From Thermoleophilia bacterium (GTDB lineage: Bacteria; Actinomycetota; Thermoleophilia; Gaiellales; Gaiellaceae): a DNA stretch of 10,705 nucleotides. Under the pieces are notes generated by a model, which saw nothing but the letters and a program-made list of their open reading frames with translations, did no database searches and was not told the DNA's origin. Numbering within the stretch: the first letter of the stretch is position 1; each line of letters opens with the position of its first letter. The translations under genes and the position numbers were made by a program. The DNA is taken from NCBI GenBank assembly GCA_013362295.1, contig JABFWJ010000331.1, positions 1 through 10,705 of the forward strand, in the 5' to 3' direction. Below, in pieces: positions 1 to 8,577 of the stretch.

Positions 1-13
1 CTACTGCAAGTGC

Positions 14-41
14 TTGACCGGACGGCGCCAGATTCGATACA
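14..41 (+). promoter_or_regulatory. Weak candidate sigma-70-type promoter upstream of the lacI-like gene
   Basis: TTGACC at 14-19 matches five of six bases of the -35 consensus. After a 16-base spacer, GATACA at 36-41 is a poor -10 (three of six). A transcript would start near position 48, upstream of the palindrome at 59-75 and the ATG at 82. This stretch is visibly less GC-rich than the genes, as expected for a promoter. The -10 match is weak, so the call is tentative. It is the only promoter-like element I see for the whole gene series. Confidence 0.35.
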
Positions 42-58
42 CAAACCCTTAGCTCGTT

Positions 59-75
59 CTTAAGATCGATCTAAG
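59..75. promoter_or_regulatory. Candidate operator palindrome of the LacI-family repressor
   Basis: CTTAAGATCGATCTAAG contains the perfect 10-bp inverted repeat AGATCGATCT (63-72) with a central CpG. LacI/GalR-family operators are typically palindromes centred on CG, so the shape fits. It lies between the tentative -10 and the repressor start codon, ending 7 bases before the ATG, a position suited to autorepression of the operon. The same core recurs at 1604-1613. That this repressor binds here is inference from position, symmetry and recurrence. Confidence 0.5.
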
Positions 76-81
76 ACGGCC

Positions 82-1116
82 ATGCAAACGACGAAACGGA
101 TCACCCTCCTTGACATCGCAGCCGACGCAGGCGTCTCCCGCGCGACCGTCTCGCTTGTCATGCGCGAGAGCCCGCTCGTCGCGGCTGAGACGAGGGAGCG
201 GGTCTTGCTGTCGGCCGAGCGGCTCGGCTACGTCTACGACCGGGTCGCTGCGAGTCTGCGGAGCCAGCGGTCGGCCTCCGTCGGGCTCGTGGTCACCTCC
301 GTGGGCAACCCGTTTTTCGCCGAGATCACGACGGGGGTGGAGTCGGTGCTGTCCGAGACGGGACGATTGGCGATCCTGGGGCAGCACTCCGAAAGCCTTG
401 CGACTCAGGAGCGGCTGCTCAACCAGCTGCTCGAGTACCGGGTCGACGGCGTCATTCTGACGGCGGTCGCCGGCACGCCTGCATCGGCGATCGAACGGTT
501 GACGCGCAACGGCGTCAATGTCGTTCTCTGTACGCGGCGGGTGCCCGGCGCCGCTGCGAGTTATGTCGGCTCCGACAACGAGGCCGGCGCGCGCGCAGCC
601 GCGGGGCATCTGCTCGACCACGGCGTCGCGACGGTAGCGTTCGTGGGCGGCGTGGACGGATCGCCTCGCCGCGAGCGGGCGCGGGGTCTCACTGCGGGAC
701 TCGTCGGGCGCGGCTTCGACCCATCCCTGCTCGTGTCGATTCCGAGCCCGCCGACGCGGGAGGGTGGCTACGCGGCAACAGTCGATCTGCTGCGCACGGC
801 GACGCTGCCGGTAGGAATCCAGGCCTACAACGACATCGTCGCCTTCGGCGTCGCGGCAGCGGTACGCGATGCGGGGCTGGTGGTCGGGCATGACGTCGCA
901 CTGATCGGCTTCGACGACATCCAGGCATCGCGCTTCGAGCAGCCTCCTCTGACCACGGTCGACAGCGATGCTGCGGGCATCGGCGCGCGCGCTGCGGAGT
1001 TGTTCATGCGCCCGCCTGACGAACGCGGCGAGCACGTCGAGCTGATGAGTCCAGCCCGGCTCGTCGTCCGCAGCAGCTGCGGCTGCGGCGACGATTCACC
1101 GGCGAAGGGCGGGTGA
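82..1116 (+). CDS. LacI/GalR-family transcriptional regulator
   Basis: This 344-residue protein has the usual length and layout of a LacI-family repressor. Residues 7-27 (ITLLDIAADAGVSRATVSLV) form the N-terminal helix-turn-helix. Residues 47-65 are the hinge region, with VAASLR as the minor-groove hinge-helix signature. From about residue 66 (SVGLVV) runs a periplasmic-binding-protein-like effector domain, including the family motifs NPFF (76-79), VGSDNEAGARAA and IGFDDI. The C-terminus ends in the common SCGC element. The start is set by the HTH beginning within seven residues of the ATG; its ribosome-binding site is weak. It is first in the operon and overlaps the next gene by 4 bases, so it probably controls its own transcription and that of the catabolic genes. 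The inducer is not readable from sequence; a sugar or sugar-derived intermediate is expected from the neighbours. Confidence 0.95.
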   Translation: MQTTKRITLLDIAADAGVSRATVSLVMRESPLVAAETRERVLLSAERLGYVYDRVAASLRSQRSASVGLVVTSVGNPFFAEITTGVESVLSETGRLAILGQHSESLATQERLLNQLLEYRVDGVILTAVAGTPASAIERLTRNGVNVVLCTRRVPGAAASYVGSDNEAGARAAAGHLLDHGVATVAFVGGVDGSPRRERARGLTAGLVGRGFDPSLLVSIPSPPTREGGYAATVDLLRTATLPVGIQAYNDIVAFGVAAAVRDAGLVVGHDVALIGFDDIQASRFEQPPLTTVDSDAAGIGARAAELFMRPPDERGEHVELMSPARLVVRSSCGCGDDSPAKGG

Positions 1117-2123
1117 GCATGCGCTGGACGTTGATCGGTGCGAGTGACATCGCCGCCACGCGGGTGATTCCCGCGATGCGCGAGGTCGGCCACGAGGTAG
1201 TGGGCGTCATGAGCTCGTCGGCCGAGCGCGCCGAGCGGTATGCAGTCGCGAACGGTCTCGCACGCCAGACCGACGCGCTCGGCGATGCGCTGGCGTGGGA
1301 CGCGGACGCCGTCTACATCAGCACGACGAACGCCTTTCATCGCGATCAGGCCATCGAAGCGATGCGAGCCGGACGTCACGTCCTGTGCGAGAAGCCCCTC
1401 GCGCTCGAGGTCGACGACGCGCTCGCCATGATCGCTGCTGCGCGCGAGGCCGACGTCGTGCTCGGCACCAATCACCATCTGCGCTGCGCCGCGACGCTGC
1501 GCACGGTCGCGCGGCTGGTCGCGGACGGCCGGATCGGCGAGATCGTGTCGGTGCGGGTCAACCACGCCGTGGTGTTGCCGGAGCGTCTGCGCGGCTGGCG
1601 TTTAGATCGATCTATCCCCGGGGCGGGCGTCGTCCTCGACATCGCCGTCCACAACGCGGACGTGGTCCGATTCGTGACCGGGGCGGAGGTCGAACAGGTG
1701 GCAACGTTCGTCGCGAACTCGGGTCTAGCCGACGGTGAGGTCGAGGACGCGGCGATGACCGTGGCGCGGTTGCGCGGCGGAGCGCTCGCCACGACGCACG
1801 AGACGTTTACCGTCCCCTACGCCGACACCGCCGTCGAGGTACACGGCCGGCTCGGCTCGATCTACGCGATCGGCGTGCTGACGCAGGACCCGGTTGGAAC
1901 GGTGGTCGTGCGCACTTCGAGCGGGGACGAGCACGTCGAGGTCGGCGAGCGCGAAGACCTCTACGTCGTCGCGCTCCGGGAGTTCGCCGCCGCCGCCAAG
2001 GGCGACGGGCGCCCTGCTGCGACTGGTGAGGACGGTGCCGCGTCACTGGCGATCGCCCTCGCCGCGCTCGAGTCCGCACGCACCGGCTCGGCCGAGCGTC
2101 CCGTCTTCCAGGTGGCGGCGTGA
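1113..2123 (+). CDS. Gfo/Idh/MocA-family oxidoreductase, 1,5-anhydro-D-fructose reductase-like
   Basis: The protein (336 residues) is a cytoplasmic NAD(P)-dependent sugar-type dehydrogenase. The N-terminal Rossmann fold carries GASDIAA (9-15) instead of the classical GxGxxG. The second strand ends in VMSSSAER (32-39), with serines where NAD-preferring enzymes have Asp, suggesting NADP(H). Family motifs follow: STTNAFH (70-76), CEKPLAL (92-98, catalytic-type Lys94), GTNHHLR (118-124), GWRLD (161-165) and DIAVHNAD (176-183, Asp176 and His180). The run of GTNHHLR, GWRLD and EVHG motifs resembles 1,5-anhydro-D-fructose reductases, as I recall that family; the actual substrate may be another keto sugar. 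The GTG at 1113 overlaps the lacI stop (GTGA); an ATG two codons later (1119) is an alternative start. The C-terminal half carries a palindrome and a rare TTA codon at 1602-1614. Confidence 0.88.
   Translation: MSMRWTLIGASDIAATRVIPAMREVGHEVVGVMSSSAERAERYAVANGLARQTDALGDALAWDADAVYISTTNAFHRDQAIEAMRAGRHVLCEKPLALEVDDALAMIAAAREADVVLGTNHHLRCAATLRTVARLVADGRIGEIVSVRVNHAVVLPERLRGWRLDRSIPGAGVVLDIAVHNADVVRFVTGAEVEQVATFVANSGLADGEVEDAAMTVARLRGGALATTHETFTVPYADTAVEVHGRLGSIYAIGVLTQDPVGTVVVRTSSGDEHVEVGEREDLYVVALREFAAAAKGDGRPAATGEDGAASLAIALAALESARTGSAERPVFQVAA
1603..1614. promoter_or_regulatory. Second copy of the AGATCGATCT palindrome, inside the oxidoreductase gene
   Basis: TAGATCGATCTA is a perfect 12-bp inverted repeat whose core matches the palindrome at 63-72. 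It falls in the codons for L-D-R-S-I (residues 164-168) and uses TTA for Leu, CGA for Arg and TCT for Ser, all poor choices in this GC-rich gene. It could be a secondary operator acting by looping or as a transcription roadblock, or a chance coding match. Confidence 0.35.
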
Positions 2124-3732
2124 GCGTGCGGCCGGCGCGCAACGGCAAGGCGGTTCCGGTGCTAACGCCCGAGGAGGCCGCCGCACTGATCGAGGACGGC
2201 GGGGTCGTCACCATCAGCTCCTCCTCCGGCCTTGGATGCCCCGATGCGACGCTGGCGGCGATCGGGGAGCGGTTCCGCGCCAGCGGCTCTCCTCGCGGCA
2301 TCACGGCCATCCACCCGATCGCAGCCGGAGACATGTACGGCATCAAGGGCATCGATCACTTGGCGCAGCTTGGGCTGCTGTCGCGTGTGATCGCCGGCTC
2401 CTTCCCGAGCGGCCCTTCGTCGATGGAGCCGCCCGCGATCCGCCGCATGATCAACGCCGGCGAGGTCGAGGCCTGGAACCTGCCGAGCGGCTCGATCTTC
2501 CAGATGCACCGGGCCGGCGCCTCACGCCAGCCGGGCGTGCTGAGCAAGGTCGGACTGGACACGTTCGTCGACCCGCGCCGTCAAGGCGGGGCGCTGAACG
2601 GCACGTCACCCGACGGTCTTGTCCGTGTCGAGCAGTTCGACGGCGAGGAGTGGCTCTTCTACCCGGCGCTGACACCCGACGTCGCGATCATTCGCGCAAC
2701 GAGTGCCGACGAGCACGGCAACCTGAGCACCGAGCACGAGGGCTCGCCGCTCGGTGCACTCGACCAGGCGTACGCCGCGCACAACCACGGCGGCCTCGTC
2801 ATCGCGCAGGTGAAACGGCTGGTCAAGGCGGAGTCGATCCCGCCCCAGCAAGTGCGCGTGCCGGGGATCATCGTCGACGCCGTCGTCGTCGTGCCCGACC
2901 AGCTTCAGACGACGCAGACGCTCTACGACCCGGCGCTCTCGGGCGAGCTCGTCGTACCCAACGGCGATGTCGAGGCGCTGGAATGGGGACTCGAGAAGGT
3001 CATTGCCCGCCGCGCCGCGTCCGAGCTGCGCCGAGGCTGGGTCGTGAACCTCGGCTTCGGGCTCTCCTCCGGGATACCCCGTGTCCTGCTCGAGGAGGGC
3101 TGCGAGGAGGATGTCACCTGGGTGATCGAGCAGGGCCCGATCGGCGGATTCCCGCTGACCGGGTTCGCGTTCGGGTGCGCGCACAACGCCGACGCGATTC
3201 TCCAGAGCCCGGATCAGTTCACGTTGCTGCAGGGCGGTGGGTTCGACGCCGCCTGCCTGTCGTTCATGGAGGTCGACCAGCGCGGCAACGTCAACGTCTC
3301 GCTGCTCCCGAGCAAGACACACGTCTCGGCGGGTGTGGGCGGCTTCGCGGACATCACCTCCGCTGCCCCCCGGATCGTCTTCAGCGGCTACTTCAACGCC
3401 GGTCGGCGGACCATCGAAGTCGGCGACGGCCGCTTGCGCATCGTCGAGGACGGCGCGGTGCCGAAGTTCGTCCCCGAGGTGGCTCAAGTCACGTTCAGCG
3501 GACGCCGCGCACTCGAGACCGGGCAGCAGGTCGTGTTCGTCACCGAGCGTTGTGTGCTCGAGCTTCGCCCCGGCGGACTCACCGTGACCGAGATCGCTCC
3601 GGGCATCGACCTCAGCCGGCACGTGCTCGACGTCGCGCCCATTCCGCTTCAAGTCGCCGATGACCTCGCCACGATGGACCGGAAGCTGTTCTGCGATTTG
3701 CCGCTCGGGCTGCACCTGAACGGGGTGCCGGA

Positions 3733-3736
<4 letters not shown>
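2120..3736 (+). CDS. Family I acyl-CoA:carboxylate CoA-transferase (fused alpha-beta type)
   Basis: This 538-residue protein has the length of single-chain propionate/acetate CoA-transferases (YdiF/Pct type), with both half-domains fused. The N-terminal half runs to about residue 275, with PEEAAALIEDGGVV near 17-30 and DEHGNLSTE at 198-206. The C-terminal half has VVNLGFGLSSGIP (308-320), VIEQGPIGG (335-343) and DQRGNVNVS further on. Glu337 in the ExGPxGG motif aligns with the family's catalytic glutamate, which forms the glutamyl-CoA thioester, so the enzyme looks active. It would move CoA from a donor such as acetyl-CoA to a free acid without ATP. The GTG start overlaps the previous stop (GTGA) behind AGGTGG. 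The next genes encode an enoyl-CoA hydratase and an aldehyde dehydrogenase, so the acceptor is plausibly the acid made by that dehydrogenase. Confidence 0.9.
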
Positions 3737-4527
<791 letters not shown>

Positions 4528-4529
4528 CG

Positions 4530-6014
4530 ATGACACTGACTGCGACCGAATACACGATGCTGATCGCCGGCGAGCCCGCCGAGGCGATGAGCGGCGACCG
4601 CTTCGTACGCGAGAGCCCCGCCCACGATGTTGTCGTCGGCAGCTACCCATCCGCCAGCGCCGAGGACGTCGACCGTGCGGTTGAGGCCGCGAGAGACGCC
4701 TTCGACCACGGCGCGTGGGCGCGCGAAAGCGGGGCGGTGCGGGCGCGGGCTCTCCGCCGCGTGGCGGAACTGATCGACGAGCACAGCGAGCGGCTCGCTT
4801 ACATCGAGGCGGTCGAGAGCGGCAAGCCGATCTCGCAGGCGCGGGGCGAGATGAGCGCGACCGCGGAGCTCTGGTGGTACGCGGCCACGCTTGCTCAACA
4901 CGCCTACGGCGACGCGCACAACGCGCTCGGCGAGCGCTACTTGGGACTCACCATGCGCGAGCCGGTGGGTGTCGTCGGCGTGATCACGCCGTGGAACTTC
5001 CCGCTGCTGATCGCGAGCCAGAAGGTTCCGTTCGCGCTCGCCGTCGGCTGCACGGCGGTCATCAAGCCCAGCAACCTGACGCCGGGAACGACGGTCGTCC
5101 TCGGAGAGCTCGTGCGCGAGGCCGGCGTCCCGGACGGTGTCTTGAACGTCGTCACCGGCCGCGGACCCGTCGGGGCGCGGCTGGCCGAGCATCCCGACGT
5201 CGACATGGTCACCTTCACTGGCTCGACCGAGGTCGGCTCGAAGGTGATGACGGCCGCAGCCCGGACACTCAAGCGAGTGGGTCTCGAACTCGGGGGCAAG
5301 AACCCGCAGATCGTCATGGCCGACGCAGATCTCGACGCGGCGGTCGACGCTGTCGTGTTCGGCGTCTACTTCAATCAGGGCGAGTGCTGCAACAGCGGCA
5401 GCCGGCTCCTCGTCGACGCGGCGATCGCCGACGAACTGCTCGAGCGCGTCGTCGACCGCGCCCGCGACGTTCCGGTCGGCGATCCGCTCGACGACAACAC
5501 GCTCGTCGGCGCGATCGCGAGCCCGGAGCAGCTGGCCACGATCGAACGGCTCGTGGCGGAGGGGAAGGCCGACGGCGCCGACCTGGTGCTCGGCGGCGAC
5601 CGCATGGAGACGCCGGCCGGCCGCTTCTACGAGCCGACCGTGTTCGCGAACGTTGCTCCGTCGATGTCGATCGCGCGCGAGGAGATCTTCGGCCCGGTGC
5701 TATCAGCGATCCGGTTCAACGGCATTGACGAGGCGATCGGGATCGCCAACTCGACCGTGTACGGACTCTCTGCCGGCGTCTGGACACGCGACATCGACAG
5801 CGCGCTCACCTTCGCCCGCGGAGCCCGCGCAGGGACGGTCTGGGTCAACTGCTGGATGGACGGCTTCCCCGAACTGAGCTTCGGGGGCTACAAGCAGAGC
5901 GGGATCGGCCGCGAGCTCGGCCGGCACGCGATCGACGAGTTCACGGAACTCAAGACCGTCACCATCCATACCGGTCCCCGCACGATGTGGGTGCCGACCG
6001 GAGACGCCGCGTGA
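4530..6014 (+). CDS. NAD(P)+-dependent aldehyde dehydrogenase
   Basis: This 494-residue protein is a typical full-length ALDH-superfamily enzyme that oxidises an aldehyde to the acid in the cytoplasm. Visible motifs are ITPWNFPLL (152-160, oxyanion Asn156), AVIKPS (176-181, cofactor Lys179), FTGSTEVG (229-236), LELGGKNP (252-259, general-base Glu253), FNQGECCNSGSR (281-292, nucleophile Cys287 by alignment to the second Cys of the usual motif) and EIFGPV (385-390, Glu385). The start is the ATG at 4530, two bases after the upstream stop and 7 bases after AAGGGAG; an upstream in-frame extension exists but is overlap from the preceding gene. General resemblance is to betaine- and aryl-aldehyde dehydrogenases, but the motifs do not fix the substrate. 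Its acid product would suit the CoA-transferase two genes upstream. Confidence 0.94.
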   Translation: MTLTATEYTMLIAGEPAEAMSGDRFVRESPAHDVVVGSYPSASAEDVDRAVEAARDAFDHGAWARESGAVRARALRRVAELIDEHSERLAYIEAVESGKPISQARGEMSATAELWWYAATLAQHAYGDAHNALGERYLGLTMREPVGVVGVITPWNFPLLIASQKVPFALAVGCTAVIKPSNLTPGTTVVLGELVREAGVPDGVLNVVTGRGPVGARLAEHPDVDMVTFTGSTEVGSKVMTAAARTLKRVGLELGGKNPQIVMADADLDAAVDAVVFGVYFNQGECCNSGSRLLVDAAIADELLERVVDRARDVPVGDPLDDNTLVGAIASPEQLATIERLVAEGKADGADLVLGGDRMETPAGRFYEPTVFANVAPSMSIAREEIFGPVLSAIRFNGIDEAIGIANSTVYGLSAGVWTRDIDSALTFARGARAGTVWVNCWMDGFPELSFGGYKQSGIGRELGRHAIDEFTELKTVTIHTGPRTMWVPTGDAA

Positions 6015-7231
6015 CCCTCCGCACTGTCCCCGACGACGTGCGCGACATGGCGGCGCGCGCACTCGACGTCGCCCAGGAGAAGGTCGACGCGCTTGTTACT
6101 CGCGACCCCGACTACTTCCCCCTCTACACCGAGTGCGGCAAGTGGCGCCACGGCAAGGAAGCGTGGACGAACTGGTGCGAAGGGTTCCTCGGGGGCCAGA
6201 TGTGGATCTTCGCCGAGCGCACCGGCTCGGCCGATTGGCGCGCACGGGCGGAGAACTACTCGCTCAAGCTGAAGGGGCGCGAGCACGACCGTCAGGTGCA
6301 CGACCTCGGCTTCACGTTCTGGCCGACGTGGCGGCGCTGGCACACGCTGACCGGTCGGGACGACCTCGACGACGTCGTCGTTCGGGCCGGCCGCACGATG
6401 GGGCTGCGCTTCGACGAGAAGGCCGGCCTGCTCCGGTCGTTCCTCGCGCCCGACAGCACGTTCATCGACATCATGATGAACGTCGGGATCATCTTCTACG
6501 CCGCCGAGCGCGCCGACGACGCGGAGCTGCGGCGGATCGTCGACACGCACTGCCTCAGCACGCGCAGGTATCTCGTCCGCGGCGACGGCAGCACCGCGCA
6601 CGAGGGGATCTTCGATCTCGAGAGTGGTGCGTTCCTGCGCCAATCGACGCAGCAGGGCTGGCGCTCCGACTCCAGCTGGGCGCGCGGCCAGGCCTGGGCT
6701 CTTTACGGCTTCGGCACCTGTTACGCCTTTACGGGCGAGCCCCGGTACCTCGACACGGCGATGCACTGCGCCGACTACTACATCGAGCGCACCGGTGCCG
6801 GCGGGATTCCCCCGAACGACTGGGACGAGCCGGATCCCGTCGTTGCGTACGAGAGCTCGGCGGCGGCGATCGCGGCGAGCGGACTGCTGCAGCTCGCTGC
6901 GCTCGTCCCTGACAGCACTCGCGGCACCGGCTATCGCGACTACGCGTTCGCGGTGCTGCGCGGCCTGTGCGAACCACCGTTTCTGGCGTCCGACGACCCC
7001 GCGTGGGAGGGCGTGCTCAGGCACGGCTCGTATCACGAAGCCAAGGGGCTCGGCGTCGACGAAAGCGTGATGTGGGGCGACTACTTCTTCGTCGAGGCGC
7101 TCGACAAGTGCCTCGGCGGGGTGTGGGAGTCGTTCCAGCGCGAGTCCGGGCGGCAGCTGCCGGCCGGGACCACGACGACGTCCGGCAGCGGACGAGAACG
7201 GAAGGAGGAGGAATGTCACGCAAGCAGGTAG
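6011..7231 (+). CDS. Glycoside hydrolase family 88-like unsaturated glucuronyl hydrolase
   Basis: This 406-residue protein shows the (alpha/alpha)6-barrel signatures of unsaturated glucuronyl hydrolases. These are WCEGFLGGQMW (55-65), VHDLGFTFWP (96-105), STFIDIMMN (149-157), SDSSWARGQAWALYGF (219-234), ESSAAAIAASGLL (281-293) and HEAKGLGVDESVMWGDYFF (342-360). Asp98 and Asp153 align with the catalytic pair (Asp88 and Asp149 in the Bacillus sp. GL1 enzyme). That family hydrates the vinyl ether of delta-4,5-uronic acids, cleaving the glycoside indirectly. No signal peptide is seen, so it should act on imported, already unsaturated oligosaccharides. The GTG at 6011 gives the GTGA overlap with the aldehyde dehydrogenase stop. 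The hydrophilic tail (about 381-406) overlaps the next gene by 19 bases and encodes its strong ribosome-binding site. No polysaccharide lyase lies in the window. Confidence 0.88.
   Translation: MTLRTVPDDVRDMAARALDVAQEKVDALVTRDPDYFPLYTECGKWRHGKEAWTNWCEGFLGGQMWIFAERTGSADWRARAENYSLKLKGREHDRQVHDLGFTFWPTWRRWHTLTGRDDLDDVVVRAGRTMGLRFDEKAGLLRSFLAPDSTFIDIMMNVGIIFYAAERADDAELRRIVDTHCLSTRRYLVRGDGSTAHEGIFDLESGAFLRQSTQQGWRSDSSWARGQAWALYGFGTCYAFTGEPRYLDTAMHCADYYIERTGAGGIPPNDWDEPDPVVAYESSAAAIAASGLLQLAALVPDSTRGTGYRDYAFAVLRGLCEPPFLASDDPAWEGVLRHGSYHEAKGLGVDESVMWGDYFFVEALDKCLGGVWESFQRESGRQLPAGTTTTSGSGRERKEEECHASR
7202..7210 (+). promoter_or_regulatory. Strong Shine-Dalgarno sequence of the binding-protein gene
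   Basis: AAGGAGGAG just ahead of the ATG at 7213 is the strongest ribosome-binding site in the window. It fixes that start and suits a binding protein made in excess over its permeases. It lies inside the last codons of the GH88 gene. Confidence 0.8.
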
Positions 7232-8490
7232 CGACCGCGATCGTCGCCGTGGGGCTCGCCGCGCTCGGCGCGAGCGTTGCGAGCTCGTCCCCGAACAAGG
7301 GGGCGGCCGCCGGCGGCAAGCTCGAAGTGTTCTCATGGTGGACCTCGGGATCGGAGAACGCAGCCCTGCAGCAGTTGTTCAAGGCGACCAAGCAGGCCAA
7401 CCCGGAGATACAGATCGTCAACGCAGCGGTGGCGGGCGGCGCGGGCACGAATGCCAAACAGGTCCTCGCGACCCGGCTCGGCGGCGGCGACATCCCGGAG
7501 ACATGGCAGACGCACCCCGGCGGCGAGCTCGCGGATTACGTCGCGCAGGGTGTGCTCGAGCCGCTGGACAGTCTCTATGCGGTCAACGGCTGGCGTAAGA
7601 CCGTGCCCGCCGCGCTGATCAAGAGCATGACCTACAACGGCCACATCTACGCCGTCCTCGTGAACACCCACCGGGCGAACGTCGTCTGGTACAACAAGGC
7701 GCTCTTCAAGCGCGCGGGTGTGACTCTGGGGCCGAGCACCACGTGGGCGAAGCTGGCGGGCGTCGCCACCTCGCTCAAGGGCAAGGGAATCACCCCGCTG
7801 TGCCTCGGCGACAAGGACATCTGGACCGCAGGGCAGCTGCTCGAGGAAATGATTGTCGGTCAGGTCGGCGCTTCCGGCTGGACCGGGCTTCTCAACGGAA
7901 GCGTGAAGTGGAGCAGCCCGCAGGTCGCAGCCGTCGTCGGCCACTTCAATACGGCACTCGGCTGGACCAACAGCGATCACAAGTCGCAGGACTGGGCCGG
8001 CGCGGTCGGATTGCTCGCATCGGGTAAGTGCGCGATGAACGTGATGGGCGATTGGGCCTACGGGGAGCTCAAGGTCAAGTGGAAGCAGGTCGACGGCAAG
8101 GACTTCGGCTACACGATCATCGGGAACCCCTCGACGTTCGTCACGGTCGGCGACGCCTTCGTTGTCGGCAAGGGCAGCAAGAACCCGGCGGCGGCGCAGG
8201 CGTGGGCGAAGGCGATCATGTCGCCGCAGGCTCAGCTCGCCTTCAACAGGTTGAAGGGATCCGCCCCGGTCCGTTCGGACGTGAACGTGTCGTCGTACGG
8301 CCCGTACCAGCGCGGCGCGGCGAAGGTCCTCGCGAAGGGCGTGAAGGTCCCGTCGCTGATCCACGGCCAGGCGTCCGTCAAGGCCTCGGTCGGTCAGGCG
8401 TATTCCGACGCTGTGACCCTGCTCGAGGCGAACCACGATGCCGGCAAGTTCGGCACAGCGATGGACGCCGCGATCGCGGCGGGGAAGTAA
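7213..8490 (+). CDS. Carbohydrate ABC transporter substrate-binding protein, glucose/mannose-binder-like
   Basis: This 425-residue extracellular solute-binding protein (family 1) starts with a Sec-type signal: SRK (2-4), a hydrophobic core at 6-20 and a likely cleavage site near ASVA (20-23). No lipobox cysteine follows. The mature part begins KLEVFSWWTSGSEN (36-49). Motifs resembling, from memory, the Thermus glucose/mannose-binding protein are QTHPGGEL (99-106), NTHRANVVWY (151-160), MNVMGDWA (275-282) and SLIHG (381-385). In that protein the corresponding Trp and His residues line the sugar pocket; here they would be Trp42/Trp43, His101, Trp281 and His384. A hexose, disaccharide or glycoside is the likely ligand. 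The two permease genes follow after an 87-base gap with a hairpin. The absence of lipidation is odd if the cell is a monoderm. Confidence 0.93.
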   Translation: MSRKQVATAIVAVGLAALGASVASSSPNKGAAAGGKLEVFSWWTSGSENAALQQLFKATKQANPEIQIVNAAVAGGAGTNAKQVLATRLGGGDIPETWQTHPGGELADYVAQGVLEPLDSLYAVNGWRKTVPAALIKSMTYNGHIYAVLVNTHRANVVWYNKALFKRAGVTLGPSTTWAKLAGVATSLKGKGITPLCLGDKDIWTAGQLLEEMIVGQVGASGWTGLLNGSVKWSSPQVAAVVGHFNTALGWTNSDHKSQDWAGAVGLLASGKCAMNVMGDWAYGELKVKWKQVDGKDFGYTIIGNPSTFVTVGDAFVVGKGSKNPAAAQAWAKAIMSPQAQLAFNRLKGSAPVRSDVNVSSYGPYQRGAAKVLAKGVKVPSLIHGQASVKASVGQAYSDAVTLLEANHDAGKFGTAMDAAIAAGK

Positions 8491-8500
8491 CACGACACGA

Positions 8501-8532
8501 CGAGGGTCGCCGCTTGCGGGCGGCGGCCCTCG
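8501..8532. other. Strong intercistronic hairpin between the binding-protein and permease genes
   Basis: Bases 8501-8513 pair with 8520-8532 to give 13 consecutive pairs, 12 Watson-Crick and one G-U (T8507 with G8526), closing the six-base loop TTGCGG. The stem begins 11 bases after the TAA of the binding-protein gene. No T-tract follows (GGGTCCTG), so it is not a classical intrinsic terminator. Such hairpins commonly protect or partly attenuate transcripts so that the binding protein exceeds its permeases; that role here is inference. Confidence 0.75.
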
Positions 8533-8577
8533 GGGTCCTGATAAGAGGAGGCGAGGACCTCAACGACCAACCCAGTC

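Noticed and set aside
1894..3663. Plus-strand open frame of 589 codons overlapping the CoA-transferase gene
   Set aside because: The translation is low-complexity, Arg-rich and without family motifs, while the overlapping frame encodes a complete CoA-transferase with its catalytic glutamate.
8501..8540. Intrinsic terminator after the binding-protein gene
   Set aside because: The stem is strong but is followed by GGGTCCTG rather than a T-run, and the permeases downstream clearly belong to the same transporter.
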